Positions 1 to 9,205 of a DNA stretch of 64,000 bases are shown here, in pieces. The notes beneath the pieces were generated by a model that saw only the letters and a list, made by a program, of their open reading frames with translations, was not told where the DNA came from and did no database searches. Position 1 is the stretch's first letter. The number at the start of each line of letters is the position of its first letter. Both the position numbers and the translations under genes were made by a program. The DNA comes from Branchipolynoe longqiensis (lineage: Eukaryota > Annelida > Polychaeta > Phyllodocida > Polynoidae), in assembly GCA_030323885.1 (NCBI GenBank), contig CM059193.1, forward strand, positions 96,650,852 to 96,714,851. The letters run 5' to 3'.

Positions 1-190
1 CCCCCACACATCTACCCACACTCATCTACCCCCACACATCTACCACCACACATCTACCACCACACATCTACCCACACTCATCTACCCCCACACATATACC
101 CACACACATCTACCCCCACACATCTACCCCCACATATCTACCCACACACATCTATCCCCACACATCTACCCACACACATCTCACCCCCCC
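1..190. repeat. CCCCACACATCTA-type minisatellite
   Basis: Tandem short units of about 12-14 nt (variants of CCCCACACATCTA) run from the window edge to a C homopolymer at about 184-197. The array is cut by the window start, so its true length is unknown. Nothing coding is seen in it. Confidence 0.9.
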
Positions 191-362
191 CCCCCCCATT
201 TTCGTCCTTTGATTTCCAACAGTTACATGTTCTGTTAACTTGATCTATTATTCCCTCTGTACCGGATCAGATCCTTACAGATTACCCCAAAATGTGACCT
301 GAATATGCATCTTCAAATCTAGGTCAGTACTTCGGTTTAGAAAATGTAAGACCTTCATCGAA
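191..362. other. no recognisable feature
   Basis: Short unique-looking stretch between the minisatellite and the degraded polymerase-like frame. I see no exon, repeat or site in it. Confidence 0.5.
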
Positions 363-1672
363 TTATGCAGCTTTAAAAACACTGAGTGTCATAGTGTTAC
401 TAATTTTCGAAAAGGATCTGATAGATCTCTTCGCATGAATGTAATCCGGAACATCATTCGCTCTCCCAATTACAAAGGATTTTCTGAAAATATAATAATT
501 AACATTGGTATTGTAAACTTTACACCATTTGGAATGTTCTCCCATCGACTGAATAATTCGCTCTACATCTATCTTTCTAATAAAATCAAATAATGCTAAT
601 AGATTAGCGTGATTATTAACAGAGCGGGGAAAATAAAAGATTGGTGAATTAAAATAAGCTGTGAAATAACGATATTCAGCGGTTTCAATCGATTTCAAAA
701 TTATTCCAAAAGCAAAGTTAATCTTAAATGAAGATTTTTCTATCTCATAAATAGAACAAAGATGTTCATCTATCAATGAGGTATCCCCAGTGAAATCGGG
801 AATAGGGAAGCTATAGATTCCTCAAACTTTTCCCATGATGTGAGGAGCTAAAATAGTATTGCGATTTTCCATATAAAGCAGACGTAATGGAATGTCAATG
901 TCCTCTCCCTCACCCCAAGGTCGGAGAATATTAGAATCTGTAACCCAAGGTTCTTGATGCGGAGATGTTTCTCCTGAAGCGTGAATCCATCTATGTGAGA
1001 TCAAATGTCTCCATGATGGAAAGCGTTTACCACAATCTATACAAGAAATATTGCTATTCTTTGAAACGATCTGTCTTTTACTAGTAACATCATCATTAGC
1101 ATATTCAACATTTTCATCTTTCCTGAAATGTGGAGAGGAAAAAGCAGCAGCAGAAGATGCTGATGGTGTTGAATATAATTCCGATGTTCTATTTGCATAT
1201 GTCTATTAAGAATTCTACTATTCTCCAAAATTTCTGAACATAGAGAACATTGAATTCTATGTATCTTCATATGTCTCAATAAATATCTCATATGAGAAAA
1301 ACTGATTTCACACTCTCCACACTTGAAAGTGTTGAAAGTAGTAATAGTAGAAGTAGTAGCAGGAAAAGAAGAGGTAGTAGTATTCGTAGTAGTAGTAGTA
1401 GTAGTATCAACAACAGCAGCTGATTGCAATTTCGAGCGCGAACGTGATCGAGATCGTGAAGGTGAAGGTGATTGTGATCGAGATCGTGATTCGATTCTGG
1501 AAGTGCATCTATTCTCATGTCTTCTTCGTCCTAGCAAGGAGTGGAATAGTTTCCCACATCGATTGCAAGTAAGCGGTTGTAGTGATGCGCGACATGCATA
1601 GACTCTGGAGTGATGCTTCCGCAAACCGGAATCGGAAGTACAAATCTTTGAGCATGTGGCGCATGAATGTCT
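363..1672 (-). pseudogene. C2H2-finger / family-B DNA polymerase-like protein, N-terminal part, broken
   Basis: Read on the minus strand from 1672. The start carries C2H2-type fingers (C-A-T-C, C-N-R-C, C-G-E-C, C-S-L-C pairs with spaced His) and an Arg-Ser-rich stretch. A one-base frame change near 1165-1180 is needed to continue into another finger (C-I-D-C-G-K-R-F) at about 990-1040. That second frame then meets an in-frame TGA at 822-824 and runs on to 363. The last part (FTGD, SLIDE, INFAFG and ETAEYRYF-like motifs) matches, from memory, the region preceding the polymerase in a multicopy animal family that has fingers followed by a type-B DNA polymerase. The upstream acceptor TTTTCAG fixes the exon start at 1672. 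It is a decayed mobile-element or virus-derived gene fragment; the exact class is uncertain. Confidence 0.6.
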
Positions 1673-1949
1673 CTGAAAATAAATAAATAACAATTTCATA
1701 GTAAATATTAATTTGTTTTCTTCTTCTTCTATTTTCAGCTTGAATGGAGGAGGGAGGGAAGAAAGAAGAGAGAACAGGAAAAAACTGTTATTTATTTTTT
1801 ATTCGTTCATTCTTTTTATTATTATTATTTTATCAAAATTGTAAAATAGGTTCTTTCATTTTCAAAATTATTTGTATTGAAATTCGAAAATCAAAATTAT
1901 GAAATTATATGTATATTTTATATAAATAAATAAAACTGAGTACACATAC
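1673..1949 (-). other. intron of the finger/polymerase-like locus, copy 1
   Basis: AT-rich 277-nt interval bounded by GTATGT (donor, at 1949) and TTTTCAG (acceptor, ending at 1673) on the minus strand. Most of it is nearly identical to 4905-5064 of the second locus, so it duplicated with the promoter region. Confidence 0.5.
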
Positions 1950-1964
1950 CTGTTGCTTCTCCAT
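1950..1964 (-). CDS. putative 15-nt first coding exon, copy 1
   Basis: The minus strand reads ATG GAG AAG CAA CAG followed at once by GTATGT, a good splice donor. Joined in phase 0 to the acceptor at 1672/1673 it gives an open frame running into the first C2H2 finger (M-E-K-Q-Q-R-H-S-C). The same ATG-plus-four-codons is preserved at 5065-5079. The exon is inferred from splice signals and cross-copy conservation; no transcript is available. Confidence 0.45.
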
Positions 1965-2089
1965 TGTAATCTTTCATATATTATTATTCTTTCATATTGA
2001 ATACTTGCTTGAGGATGAAGTGATGGTGGGAGATGGTGGGGTTCTTGACTGACTGACTGAATGAGTTTGAATCATCAAGAAAACTCTGA

Positions 2090-2420
2090 CTGGAATGGTG
2101 GCGTCATCATTCCAGTCAAACAAAGGTTAAATCAAACCAAGCAAAAAACAGATAATCGTCCTGCAAGCGAAGTTCAACCAGAAACATGACGTCATCAATC
2201 CAGTCAAAAAAGGTCAAATGAGTTCAACCAAAAACATCTGTCCATCCTGCAAGCGAAGGTCAAATGAGTTCAATCAAAAACAGATGGCCGTCCTGCAAAC
2301 ATGCAATGGGTAGAACCTGAACAGTGATGTCATCATTCCAGTCAAAAAGGTCAAATGAGTTCAACCTGAACAGTGACGTCATCATTCCAGTCAAAAAGGT
2401 CAAATGAGTTCAACCTAAAA
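2090..2420 (-). promoter_or_regulatory. CRE + DR4-like repeat array, copy 1
   Basis: Irregular tandem units of about 45-100 bp lie upstream of the 15-nt exon. They contain perfect CRE octamers TGACGTCA at 2187-2194 and 2374-2381. Perfect AGGTCA-AATG-AGTTCA direct repeats with 4-nt spacing lie at 2211-2226, 2257-2272, 2348-2363 and 2397-2412. The motifs match CREB/ATF and nuclear-receptor DR4 consensus sites; function is inference. Related arrays are at 5200-5690 and 21680-21962. Confidence 0.55.
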
Positions 2421-2424
2421 TCCT

Positions 2425-2582
2425 GCAAACATGCAATGGGTCATCTAAGTTCACTGATCTCCATTGTCCCGCGCTGCAAACATGCGATGGGTCATCTAAG
2501 GTCATTTTACCGCGTCGGTCCTCTGACGCGGGACGATTACGTAATATGGACCCATATCGGTCCTCTCTATACTACTACTGGT
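2425..2582. repeat. dispersed module next to the CRE arrays
   Basis: Contains two or three copies of a CAAACATGCAATGGGTCATCT unit and then a segment ending CGGTCCTCTCTATACTACT. The same module sits at 5695-5852 and, inverted, at 21525-21685. Part of it recurs as a hairpin at 57722-57775. It is non-coding. Confidence 0.6.
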
Positions 2583-2609
2583 TGGACCAGAACATAACCC
2601 AAACTGCAA

Positions 2610-2690
2610 ATGGGTGCAGGATCGATAGGATGACCAACACTTTCACAGAGGACACTCTACCGCCTGAGCTACGTCCAGCTCCTGTCAGTC
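2610..2690 (-). repeat. tRNA-derived SINE-like segment
   Basis: On the minus strand 2656-2677 reads like a tRNA D-arm / A-box (GTAGCTCAGGCGGTAGAG). About 20 nt further is a weak B-box-like ATCGATCC. No acceptor stem closes, so it is not an intact tRNA gene. A tRNA-derived SINE head is the best reading. Confidence 0.5.
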
Positions 2691-2824
2691 CGATTACAAG
2701 GACACTCCCCACCTCGTGATTGACTGCACATTGTCAACTGTACACTCTAGCCCTTTATTTGATTTAAGATGTCACTATGTGTGGAGAATGTCAGTATTTC
2801 TCGTATGTTTGTCACGTGACTGAC

Positions 2825-3006
2825 TACAGTAACACCTCTATAAATCCACCGACCTTAGGACCGACTTTATGTGGTCCATTTAAGGAGGTCGTCGGTTTAG
2901 GGAGTTAGAATATAGTTACAATGGTACTGATGGGACCCAACTGAAGCGATCGATATATAGGAGTGGTCGATATGTGGAGGTGGTCAGTTAGAGAGGTGTT
3001 ACTGTA
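2825..3006. mobile_element. pogo/Tigger-like MITE
   Basis: A 178-bp insert (2827-3004) begins CAGTAACACCTCT and ends with the reverse complement, AGAGGTGTTACTG. It is flanked on both sides by TA, the usual target duplication of Tc1/mariner/pogo elements. It has no coding capacity. Confidence 0.75.
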
Positions 3007-3093
3007 CTTTCAAACCAGGAGTAACTTGTTAGTGAAGTTAAAAGGCATTCACACCTCAATCCTTTCTTCTGAAACCCCATCGTAGACGAGCCT

Positions 3094-3850
3094 GTGAGGG
3101 AGAGCATTCCCCTCACCTCCCCACCTGGAAGTACACGAAGGGGGCGAGATGAGCAACAAAACATGGGAAACTACAGGCCAATATCAATTCTTCAAACCCC
3201 AGGCAAGCTCATTGAAAAAATGTTACATAGACACATAAATGAACACCTGGACAAAATTGATATACTAAACGAAAGACAACGGGGCTTCAGGAAACTGCAC
3301 TCCACATCAAAAACAATAGCTAACCTAACAAATGATATACTGGCATCAATGAACCAAAAATAATTAGTTGGAGCAGCCTTCATTGACTTCAGCAAAGCAT
3401 TTAACACAGTAGACCATAACATACTATTGGAAAAACTAAAAACCATGGGTATAAAACCCAACCCTATGGATTGGATAAAAGGCTACCTCAGCAACAGGCA
3501 ACAGAAAACAAAAATAAACAATACACTATCAGACAACCAACCTGTCACATGTAGTGTACCCCAAGGGTCAGTATTAGGGCCACTACTCTTTATAATCTAT
3601 ATAAACGATCTAGAAAAATGGCTGCAAACTGAGTGCCTCCAACTATATGCAGATGACACAGTCATATATGCAAATGGCACCACAGAAGAAGAGGTAATAA
3701 GCAAACTAAATAAACTCCTACCAAAACTAGACGAGTGGTGTGATTCCAACAAAATAACCATCAACACAAGCAAATCAAAAACAGTACTCTTCTTGCATAA
3801 ACAAATGCCAGAAAGAAAACTACACTATTAGTTAGGAAACCAAACATTAG
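3094..3850 (+). pseudogene. non-LTR retrotransposon reverse transcriptase fragment (CR1/Jockey-like)
   Basis: Encodes the central RT: the N-Y-R-P-I-S-I block at about 3169, A-F-I-D-F-S-K-A-F at about 3380, S-V-P-Q-G-S-V-L-G-P at about 3556 and the catalytic Y-A-D-D at about 3646. An in-frame TAA at 3361-3363 splits it. The endonuclease and upstream RT are missing. The 3' side stops at the LINE 3' end that begins at 3851. A C-terminal RT segment of similar style is at 51597-52175. Confidence 0.8.
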
Positions 3851-4260
3851 AAAATGTTGATTGATTGATTGGTGGTTGCTTTACACCGTGTCGGCAGCAT
3901 AGGCCATATTGACGGCAAGAAATGTTTGTTTTTTGTTCAAACCATCGCTTTTACATGTAAAAGCAGACAATCAATTATGTGCCAATAGACACTCATTAAA
4001 TTAGAAAGCTCACCATCATATAGTTGTGGTCAAGGGAAACAAATTCCCATAGAAAAAGAAAAGTTGTATTAATAATTGATAGAATGTATGTAGTAAACTA
4101 TATGAGGTGGTACAGTCCAGCTGCCCTCAAAAAGTCTAAAATGTTTTCCTGTTTTACCTTAGTAAAACGGTCATGCATACTGTCTGCAGTGTAGAACTGT
4201 TGGCACAGGGCCAAGAAATCAATGCAACTTAGTCAAATGTGTTTGAGTGTCAGCGGGGAC
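3851..4260 (-). mobile_element. 5'-truncated I-clade-like LINE, 3' end only
   Basis: This is the reverse complement of the last part of the LINE at 13026-14932: the end of its coding region and its 3' UTR. It finishes in the CAATCAATCAA tail at 3851-3870. The 5' truncation point at 4260 abuts the telomere-type repeats directly. Confidence 0.85.
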
Positions 4261-4332
4261 TAACCCTAACCCTAACCCTAACCCTAACCCTAACCCTAAC
4301 CCTAACCCTAACCCTAACCCTAACCCTAACCC
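4261..4332. repeat. interstitial telomeric repeat (TAACCC)12
   Basis: Twelve uninterrupted perfect TAACCC units (TTAGGG on the minus strand). This is the standard telomere unit of many non-arthropod animals. It lies inside the contig, between a truncated LINE and the polymerase-like fragment. Confidence 0.95.
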
Positions 4333-4361
4333 TGATTTAACCTCCTATGAATCACCTTCCA

Positions 4362-4880
4362 TCATGTTTTTGATAATATTTTCATCGCATCCTGTATCTC
4401 ACTCAAATAAATCTCCATCGTAGAAAGTAATGTATTTAAATCTTCTTCAATGATGCATTTGGGTTCTAGATAACCAGGAATGTTTGAAGATATGCTAACA
4501 CAAATGGGTTTATGCTCTATACACCACCTTAAATTTCTTTGCTCATTCGCATTAGCTTCATCAATCTCATCATCATCATCATCAATCTCATCATCACCAC
4601 TTTCATTTACTTCTCTTTCCTGGTGAAGAGGTTTTTCAGGAAGTAAACATTCAAATTTGTATACCACAAACCAAGGAAAGTTTTGTAAATGTTGTTCACA
4701 ATCTATATTTAAACTATCACGCAAGTCGTCAAAGATAGTTTTTGAAGGAGAATACATCCCTCCCGGATATATAAATCTAACCTTATTTGTGCAAACTTTC
4801 TCATGCTTTACAACTCCTGTCTTAAAACAAACAAGTTTATCACAATTCCTACAAGCATATTTACTAGCATACAACTCCAT
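4362..4880 (-). pseudogene. family-B DNA polymerase-like protein, zinc-ribbon and start of exonuclease domain
   Basis: 172-residue open frame. Residues about 8-31 hold a C-x2-C ... H-x4-C finger. Residues about 38-50 (Y-P-G-G-M-Y-S-P) and the F-P-W-F-V-V-Y-K-F-E stretch at about 68-77 match, from memory, the region entering the 3'-5' exonuclease of type-B DNA polymerases in a multicopy animal family. There the ExoI motif is D-F-E; here it reads K-F-E, so the metal ligand Asp is lost. An acidic run (about residues 95-108) follows, then a S-V-x-S-N-I-P-G-Y-x-x-P block. The polymerase domain is absent. An acceptor-like CTCTAG lies at the 5' end, but joining it to the 15-nt exon gives an early stop. 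It is a decayed element-derived gene. Confidence 0.6.
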
Positions 4881-5064
4881 ACTAGAGATATATCCAAAAT
4901 GAGAAAAACTTTTTTTTATTCGTTCATTCTTTTTTTATTATTATTATTTTATCAAAATTGTAAAATAGACTCTTTCATTTCATTATTTCTATTGAAATTC
5001 GAAAATCGAAATTATGAAATTATATGTATATTTTATATAAATAAATAAAACTGAGTACACACAC

Positions 5065-5079
5065 CTGTTGCTTCTCCAT
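5065..5079 (-). CDS. putative 15-nt first coding exon, copy 2
   Basis: Identical to 1950-1964 (ATG GAG AAG CAA CAG), followed by GTGTGTGT as donor. The flanking promoter-side and intron-side sequences also match copy 1. The nearest acceptor (just upstream of 4881) is out of frame, so this copy is probably not functional. Confidence 0.4.
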
Positions 5080-5189
5080 TGTATTCTTTCATATATTATT
5101 ATTCATTCATATTGAATACTTGCTTGAGGTTGAAGTGATGGTGGGAGATGGTGGGGTTCTTGACTGACTGAATGAGTTTGAATCATCAA

Positions 5190-5690
5190 GAAAACTCTGA
5201 CTGGAATGGTGGCGTCATCATTCCAGTCAAACAAAGGTTAAATCAAACCGAGCAAAAAACAGATAAGCATCCTGCAAGCGAAGTTCAACCAGAAACATGA
5301 CGTCATCAATCCAGTCAAAAAAGGTCAAATGAGTTCAACCAAAAACATCTGTTCATCCTGCAAGCGAAGGTCAAATGAGTTCAATCAAAAACAGATGGCC
5401 GTCCTGCAAGGTAGAACAGTGACGTCATCATTCCAGTCAAAAAGGTCAAATGAGTTCAACCTAAAATCCTGCAAACATGCAAGGGGTAGAACCTGCACAG
5501 TGACGTCATCATTCCAGTCAAAAAGGTCAAATGAGTTCAACCTGAACAGTGACGTCATCATTCCAGTCAAAACGGTCAAATGAGTTCAACCTAAAATCCT
5601 GCAAACATACAATGGGTAGAACCTGAACAGTGACGTCATCATTCCAGTCAAAAAGGTCAAATGAGTTCAACCTGAACAGTGACGTCATCA
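5190..5690 (-). promoter_or_regulatory. CRE + DR4-like repeat array, copy 2
   Basis: The largest array. TGACGTCA is at 5298-5305, 5420-5427, 5501-5508, 5550-5557, 5631-5638 and 5680-5687. Perfect AGGTCA-AATG-AGTTCA is at 5322-5337, 5368-5383, 5443-5458, 5524-5539 and 5654-5669, with a one-base variant near 5573. The two motif types alternate at about 20-25-bp spacing. Binding is inferred from consensus only. Confidence 0.55.
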
Positions 5691-6043
5691 AAAAGGATGC
5701 AAACATGCAATGGCTCATCTAAGGTCACTGATGCCCATTGTCCCGCGGTGCAAACATGCAATGGGTCATCTGAGGTCATTGTACCGCGTCGGTCCTCTGA
5801 CGCGGGACGATTACGTAATATGGACCCATATCGGTCCTCTCTATACTACTCACCTCCTTCGATGTGGGGATGACGATAGTCGTCTCGTCGTGCTGCGACG
5901 TCACGAGTGCGTGCTGTCTTCGGCGTTGCCCGATGAGAAGGCAGCATAGCCTTCTGAGACGGCAAGCTTGCAGCTGGCACGGTCATAGTTTACGTGTGTT
6001 TTCTCTAGGAAATTTCCAGACTTAGCTTTGCCAGCGATCTATC

Positions 6044-6718
6044 CTAGGTGCTGTAGGATGCGCAAAAGGTCTCTTTAGAGGCCACCATCCAGTTCACAGT
6101 TGCCTCGATTAGCTCGAATGGTGACAGCTTCTTCACATCCCTCCCATCCTCTGTGTGCCTACGAAGCGACCACTTACTTCTAGCTTTCCTCTCTCTGCTA
6201 GCTGAGCAGTCGTCCGATGAAGTGGAACAGGATGCACGGTGACGACGGTGACGACGGTGACGATGGTGACACCTCCTTCGATGTGGGGATGATGATAGTT
6301 GTCTCATCGTGCTGCAACGTCATGAGTGCGTGCTGTCATGCCAGCTACTGCTTCTTTCCATCGTCTTTTCACGCTGCTTGTCATCTGTCCGTTTCGTCGT
6401 CCGTGCCGTCCATAGTCATGCTACATCATCCAGCAGGTCTGGCTGCTCTTTCTCCAGTTCCGCTAGCCGTTTCCGTTTCCATAGTTTTATGATACAAGCC
6501 TGGATTTCCCGTTCTTTTACGTCGCTACAGTCATCCACCTGGACAACCGGGTCTTGCTCGGCTTCAGGCTTGACCGTTATGGCTTTCCTGCCATCCGCTA
6601 TCTTGTCGAGTTTTGAAGTTGATCGCGTCGTCCGTTTTGTCGTCTCCCGGTGCCTGCATCCGTCGTTAACCGGTTCCAAGTGGACGACACTACAATACGC
6701 ACAGTAACCCTTTGGCAT
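6044..6718 (-). pseudogene. gag-like protein of a YR retrotransposon (same family as 40321-41337), left-arm copy
   Basis: The start is at 6716-6718. Residues 1-24 hold a Cys/His finger (M-P-K-G-Y-C-A-Y-C ... C-R-H). A charged helical stretch follows and ends at an in-frame TGA, where the right-arm copy has CGA. The frame resumes after another TGA with an Arg/His-rich tract and the block S-K-W-S-L-R-R-H-T ... K-K-L-S-P-F-E-L-I. The gag at 40321-41337 has the same finger and a near-matching S-K-W-A-L-K-K-H-T block, which identifies the family. It is decayed and the downstream polymerase is missing. Confidence 0.65.
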
Positions 6719-6784
6719 CGACCGGACAGATACGGCAAAGACTACCGTATAGACAGTGGGCCGTACTGGCGGCTGTATCAACAC

Positions 6785-8190
6785 TGATCTGTGTCGACAT
6801 TAAATATATATATATAGTTTGGCAAGTAATTCAGGGTATCTAGTAGCTCAGTACAGACTGTCCGTAGCGTTAACCGTAACCGTAGCCATAACCGTGGCAG
6901 GTAGCTTGTGTATGAAGTTTATGACTAACCATTGTTACAAGCCATTACGACTTCTCTGCCACCGCTGCATTGATAGTGAACCGTGTCGACAACAAGTTTT
7001 AGTTTTAGCTCACAGTTTTGTAGACGTCCCAGGTCGATCGATATATTCGTGGAGTAAGTGCAGGTATTTAGCTGATCCGTACAGACAATCCATAGAGACA
7101 ACCGTCAGAACACAGGTAGAAGCAGGTAGACTGTGTCAGTTTTGAAAGGGTAGTGTGGCTGCTCTGGGTGGTCGTGAAACACTGAGGAGACCACCAGGAA
7201 CAGGTGTAGGTAGGACCCGGACCCACCTGGTCGGTTGGTATCGTACTATCCTGTGAGCCCCCCAGGAGCCCCTGGGTGGCAGCATGATGCAATTCCGTTA
7301 CATCCGCATATATATTGTATATACGTGGGTATATATAGTCTCAGGAATCAAGATGGTGGTACACACATGACCATATTCTCCAATCAATGACAGGCATTCT
7401 TATAGTAACCAATGAGGGTCCTGAACCTTGTAACCAAGGCATGGTTTTAGTATACAGTGCACTGTTGTGGCTGGGTGTGCAATGATCCATAAATAACAAT
7501 TGGGGGAGGGAGGGGGTAGGTGAAGCGAGTTCCAAAGACTCTCTCACATTTCAAGAAGTGACCCTCTCTCATGTCAAGAAGTGACCCTCCCTCACTATCT
7601 ATATTAATACATAATCTCTATACTAACTCATAGTGGATTACCAACTCCAGCACTCCCATATGCCTGTGGTTTTACATACCATTTATTATTATATAGACCA
7701 TTAGTAATTTATTGTAGAATAGTTCTCCATAACCAATATCCTAAATATCGGACAATTTTACAACGTACTCTGCCCCTCCACTTCTTACCACCTGCCCAGC
7801 AGCGTAGAAAGAAGTGCACAGTACTACGTTGTACTTCCATCACCATTAAGTCTCATTCAATCAACAATAATAATAAATTTAAGTCTAAAGAGTTGTTTTA
7901 GTGGATAAGGTTTTTCTGAATTTTGAATAAAAATAATTTATTTTTTTATTTTTATCATCTCAATTTTTAATATGTTTCGAATAATATATTAGTCTTCTGA
8001 TATCTAAGATGAGGTCTTAAGAAGCATCTGATTTAGTTGCCATCATGTTTAGCTTATGCTGAGGTTTTTTAAAGTTTGTGACGGTTTAGAGGTCGTTTGC
8101 AACGTTCCAAAGGTACACTACAGTCACAAAGCATCGACCTTACATTAGTGCTTAATCGGATTTGGTATCTCCTGTCATTTAGTCCCACAT
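6785..8190. other. non-coding part of left arm
   Basis: Includes a short TA-repeat at about 6802, then sequence with no coding signal on either strand. It is mirrored at about 19200-20590. Short open frames here are not conserved in protein terms between arms. It is probably untranslated or terminal sequence of the YR elements. Confidence 0.6.
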
Positions 8191-8194
8191 GCCT

Positions 8195-8630
8195 CTCACT
8201 GGGAGGGGGAAGGGAGAGGGGGGGGGGGGGTCCTCCTCCCTCGCCACGAATCAAACGCAATGCGGGCCGTGGAGGGGGGGAGAGGGGGGAGGACGGGGGA
8301 CGGGGGGGTGGATCGGGGGGGAAGTGCGGCGGGGGCGGGAGAGGGGGAGGTCAAATTCGTGGGGGGAGGGGGAGGGCGTGGAGGGGGAGGTGAGGGCGAG
8401 GTGGGCCGGGGGGGCGGGGGCGATGGCGGGGGCGGGGGCGAGGGTCAGAGGTGGCGGCAGTGTCGCCGGGAGGGGGGCGGCGGGGGCAGCGGGGGCGGTG
8501 GCGGCAGAGGGTAGCAGGGGTGGGGACGGCCGTCAGCGGTACTGGCGGCGGCAGAGATGTGGGCGGCAGAGATGTGAGGGGCGGCAGAGATGGTGGGGGG
8601 GATGGAGTTGGAGGGGAAAGCTATATGAGA
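8195..8630 (+). repeat. G-rich, strand-asymmetric low-complexity tract
   Basis: Runs of three to thirteen G on the plus strand across about 430 bp, with very few C in the first 250 bp. The right arm has the matching C-rich tract at about 18765-19190. Long Gly/Arg-rich frames here come from composition. Several GGG runs within short distance could form G-quadruplexes. Confidence 0.8.
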
Positions 8631-8639
8631 CTCCGGCAT

Positions 8640-9205
8640 CCGGAGGGCGAGGTTGTACTCATCCATGGAGGCCTCGCCCCTTTATAGTGCCTTCCCCTCC
8701 GGCCCCCTCTCGATGAGGTCGTGGGGAAATATGTACCCTTCTGGGATACCTTTTCGCCGGGTAGTGTTCTGTGCCTCGGCGGACTAGAGGATGTCCCGAA
8801 CCACCTCGGCGGCGGAGGCGGGGGTGCGGTCGGGGGCGGCATGAAGGGCAGGTGGGAGGCAGGAGGCGGCCCGGGGAGGCGGCCTGCTGGGTGGGGTAGA
8901 GCCCGTCCCTCGTGTACCGCCGGTATAGTGGGTGGACGTCATGAGGCGGGGTCACGAGGGCGGCAAGGAGGGGGGCCGGGGCCGGGACCAGCCCTCCCTG
9001 GGCCAAGTACTGTGTGATGTCGGCGAGGCGGTCGTATGCTGAGGTTGGAGGCAGGGCCGGGGCGGGCGTCCGGGGAGGCGCAAGTGTGATCGCCTCCACG
9101 AGCGCGGTGAGGCACTCCATGGCCTGGTTTTGGGCGTCCATCCTGGCGTCCACTGAGGTGGCCCACGAGGTGTCCTCCGATTGGAGGCTGGGGGTGGACG
9201 AGAAT
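8640..9205 (-). pseudogene. gag fragment of a GC-rich YR retrotransposon, fused to a recombinase
   Basis: The minus-strand reading matches the gag at about 17375-17940 of the right arm (blocks S-W-A-T-S-V-D-A-R-M-D-A and D-I-T-Q-Y-L-A-Q-G). Upstream of 9205 the sequence abruptly becomes a tyrosine-recombinase frame. The junction lies in a shared TCGTCCACCCCC-like stretch, giving a chimeric open frame. The fusion is probably a recombination scar rather than a real protein. Confidence 0.6.

Larger units (their letters stand above)
5423..9205. repeat. left arm of large inverted repeat
   Basis: Reads as the reverse complement of 17370-21962, apart from about 0.8 kb (roughly 17960-18765 of the right arm) missing here at about 8605-8630. 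The homology runs up to the assembly gap, so the outer end is not defined. It contains the gag fragment, the G-rich tract and the gag/recombinase fusion listed separately. Confidence 0.85.

Noticed and set aside
1288..1518. Leu-rich frame and its overlapping plus-strand Val-rich frame
   Set aside because: Both are alternative-frame readings of the Thr/Ser/Arg repeat region of the finger protein.
2610..2690. Functional tRNA gene on the minus strand
   Set aside because: Only the D-arm/A-box is convincing. The acceptor stem and a proper T-arm are missing, so a SINE head is the better reading.
4261..4332. Chromosome end within the contig
   Set aside because: Only 72 bp of telomere units with unrelated sequence on both sides, so it is interstitial unless the contig is misjoined.
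8189..8716. Gly/Arg-rich open frames resembling RNA-binding proteins
   Set aside because: G-run composition gives Gly, Arg and Trp in every frame. No conserved domain, and the mirrored arm does not keep the same frame.
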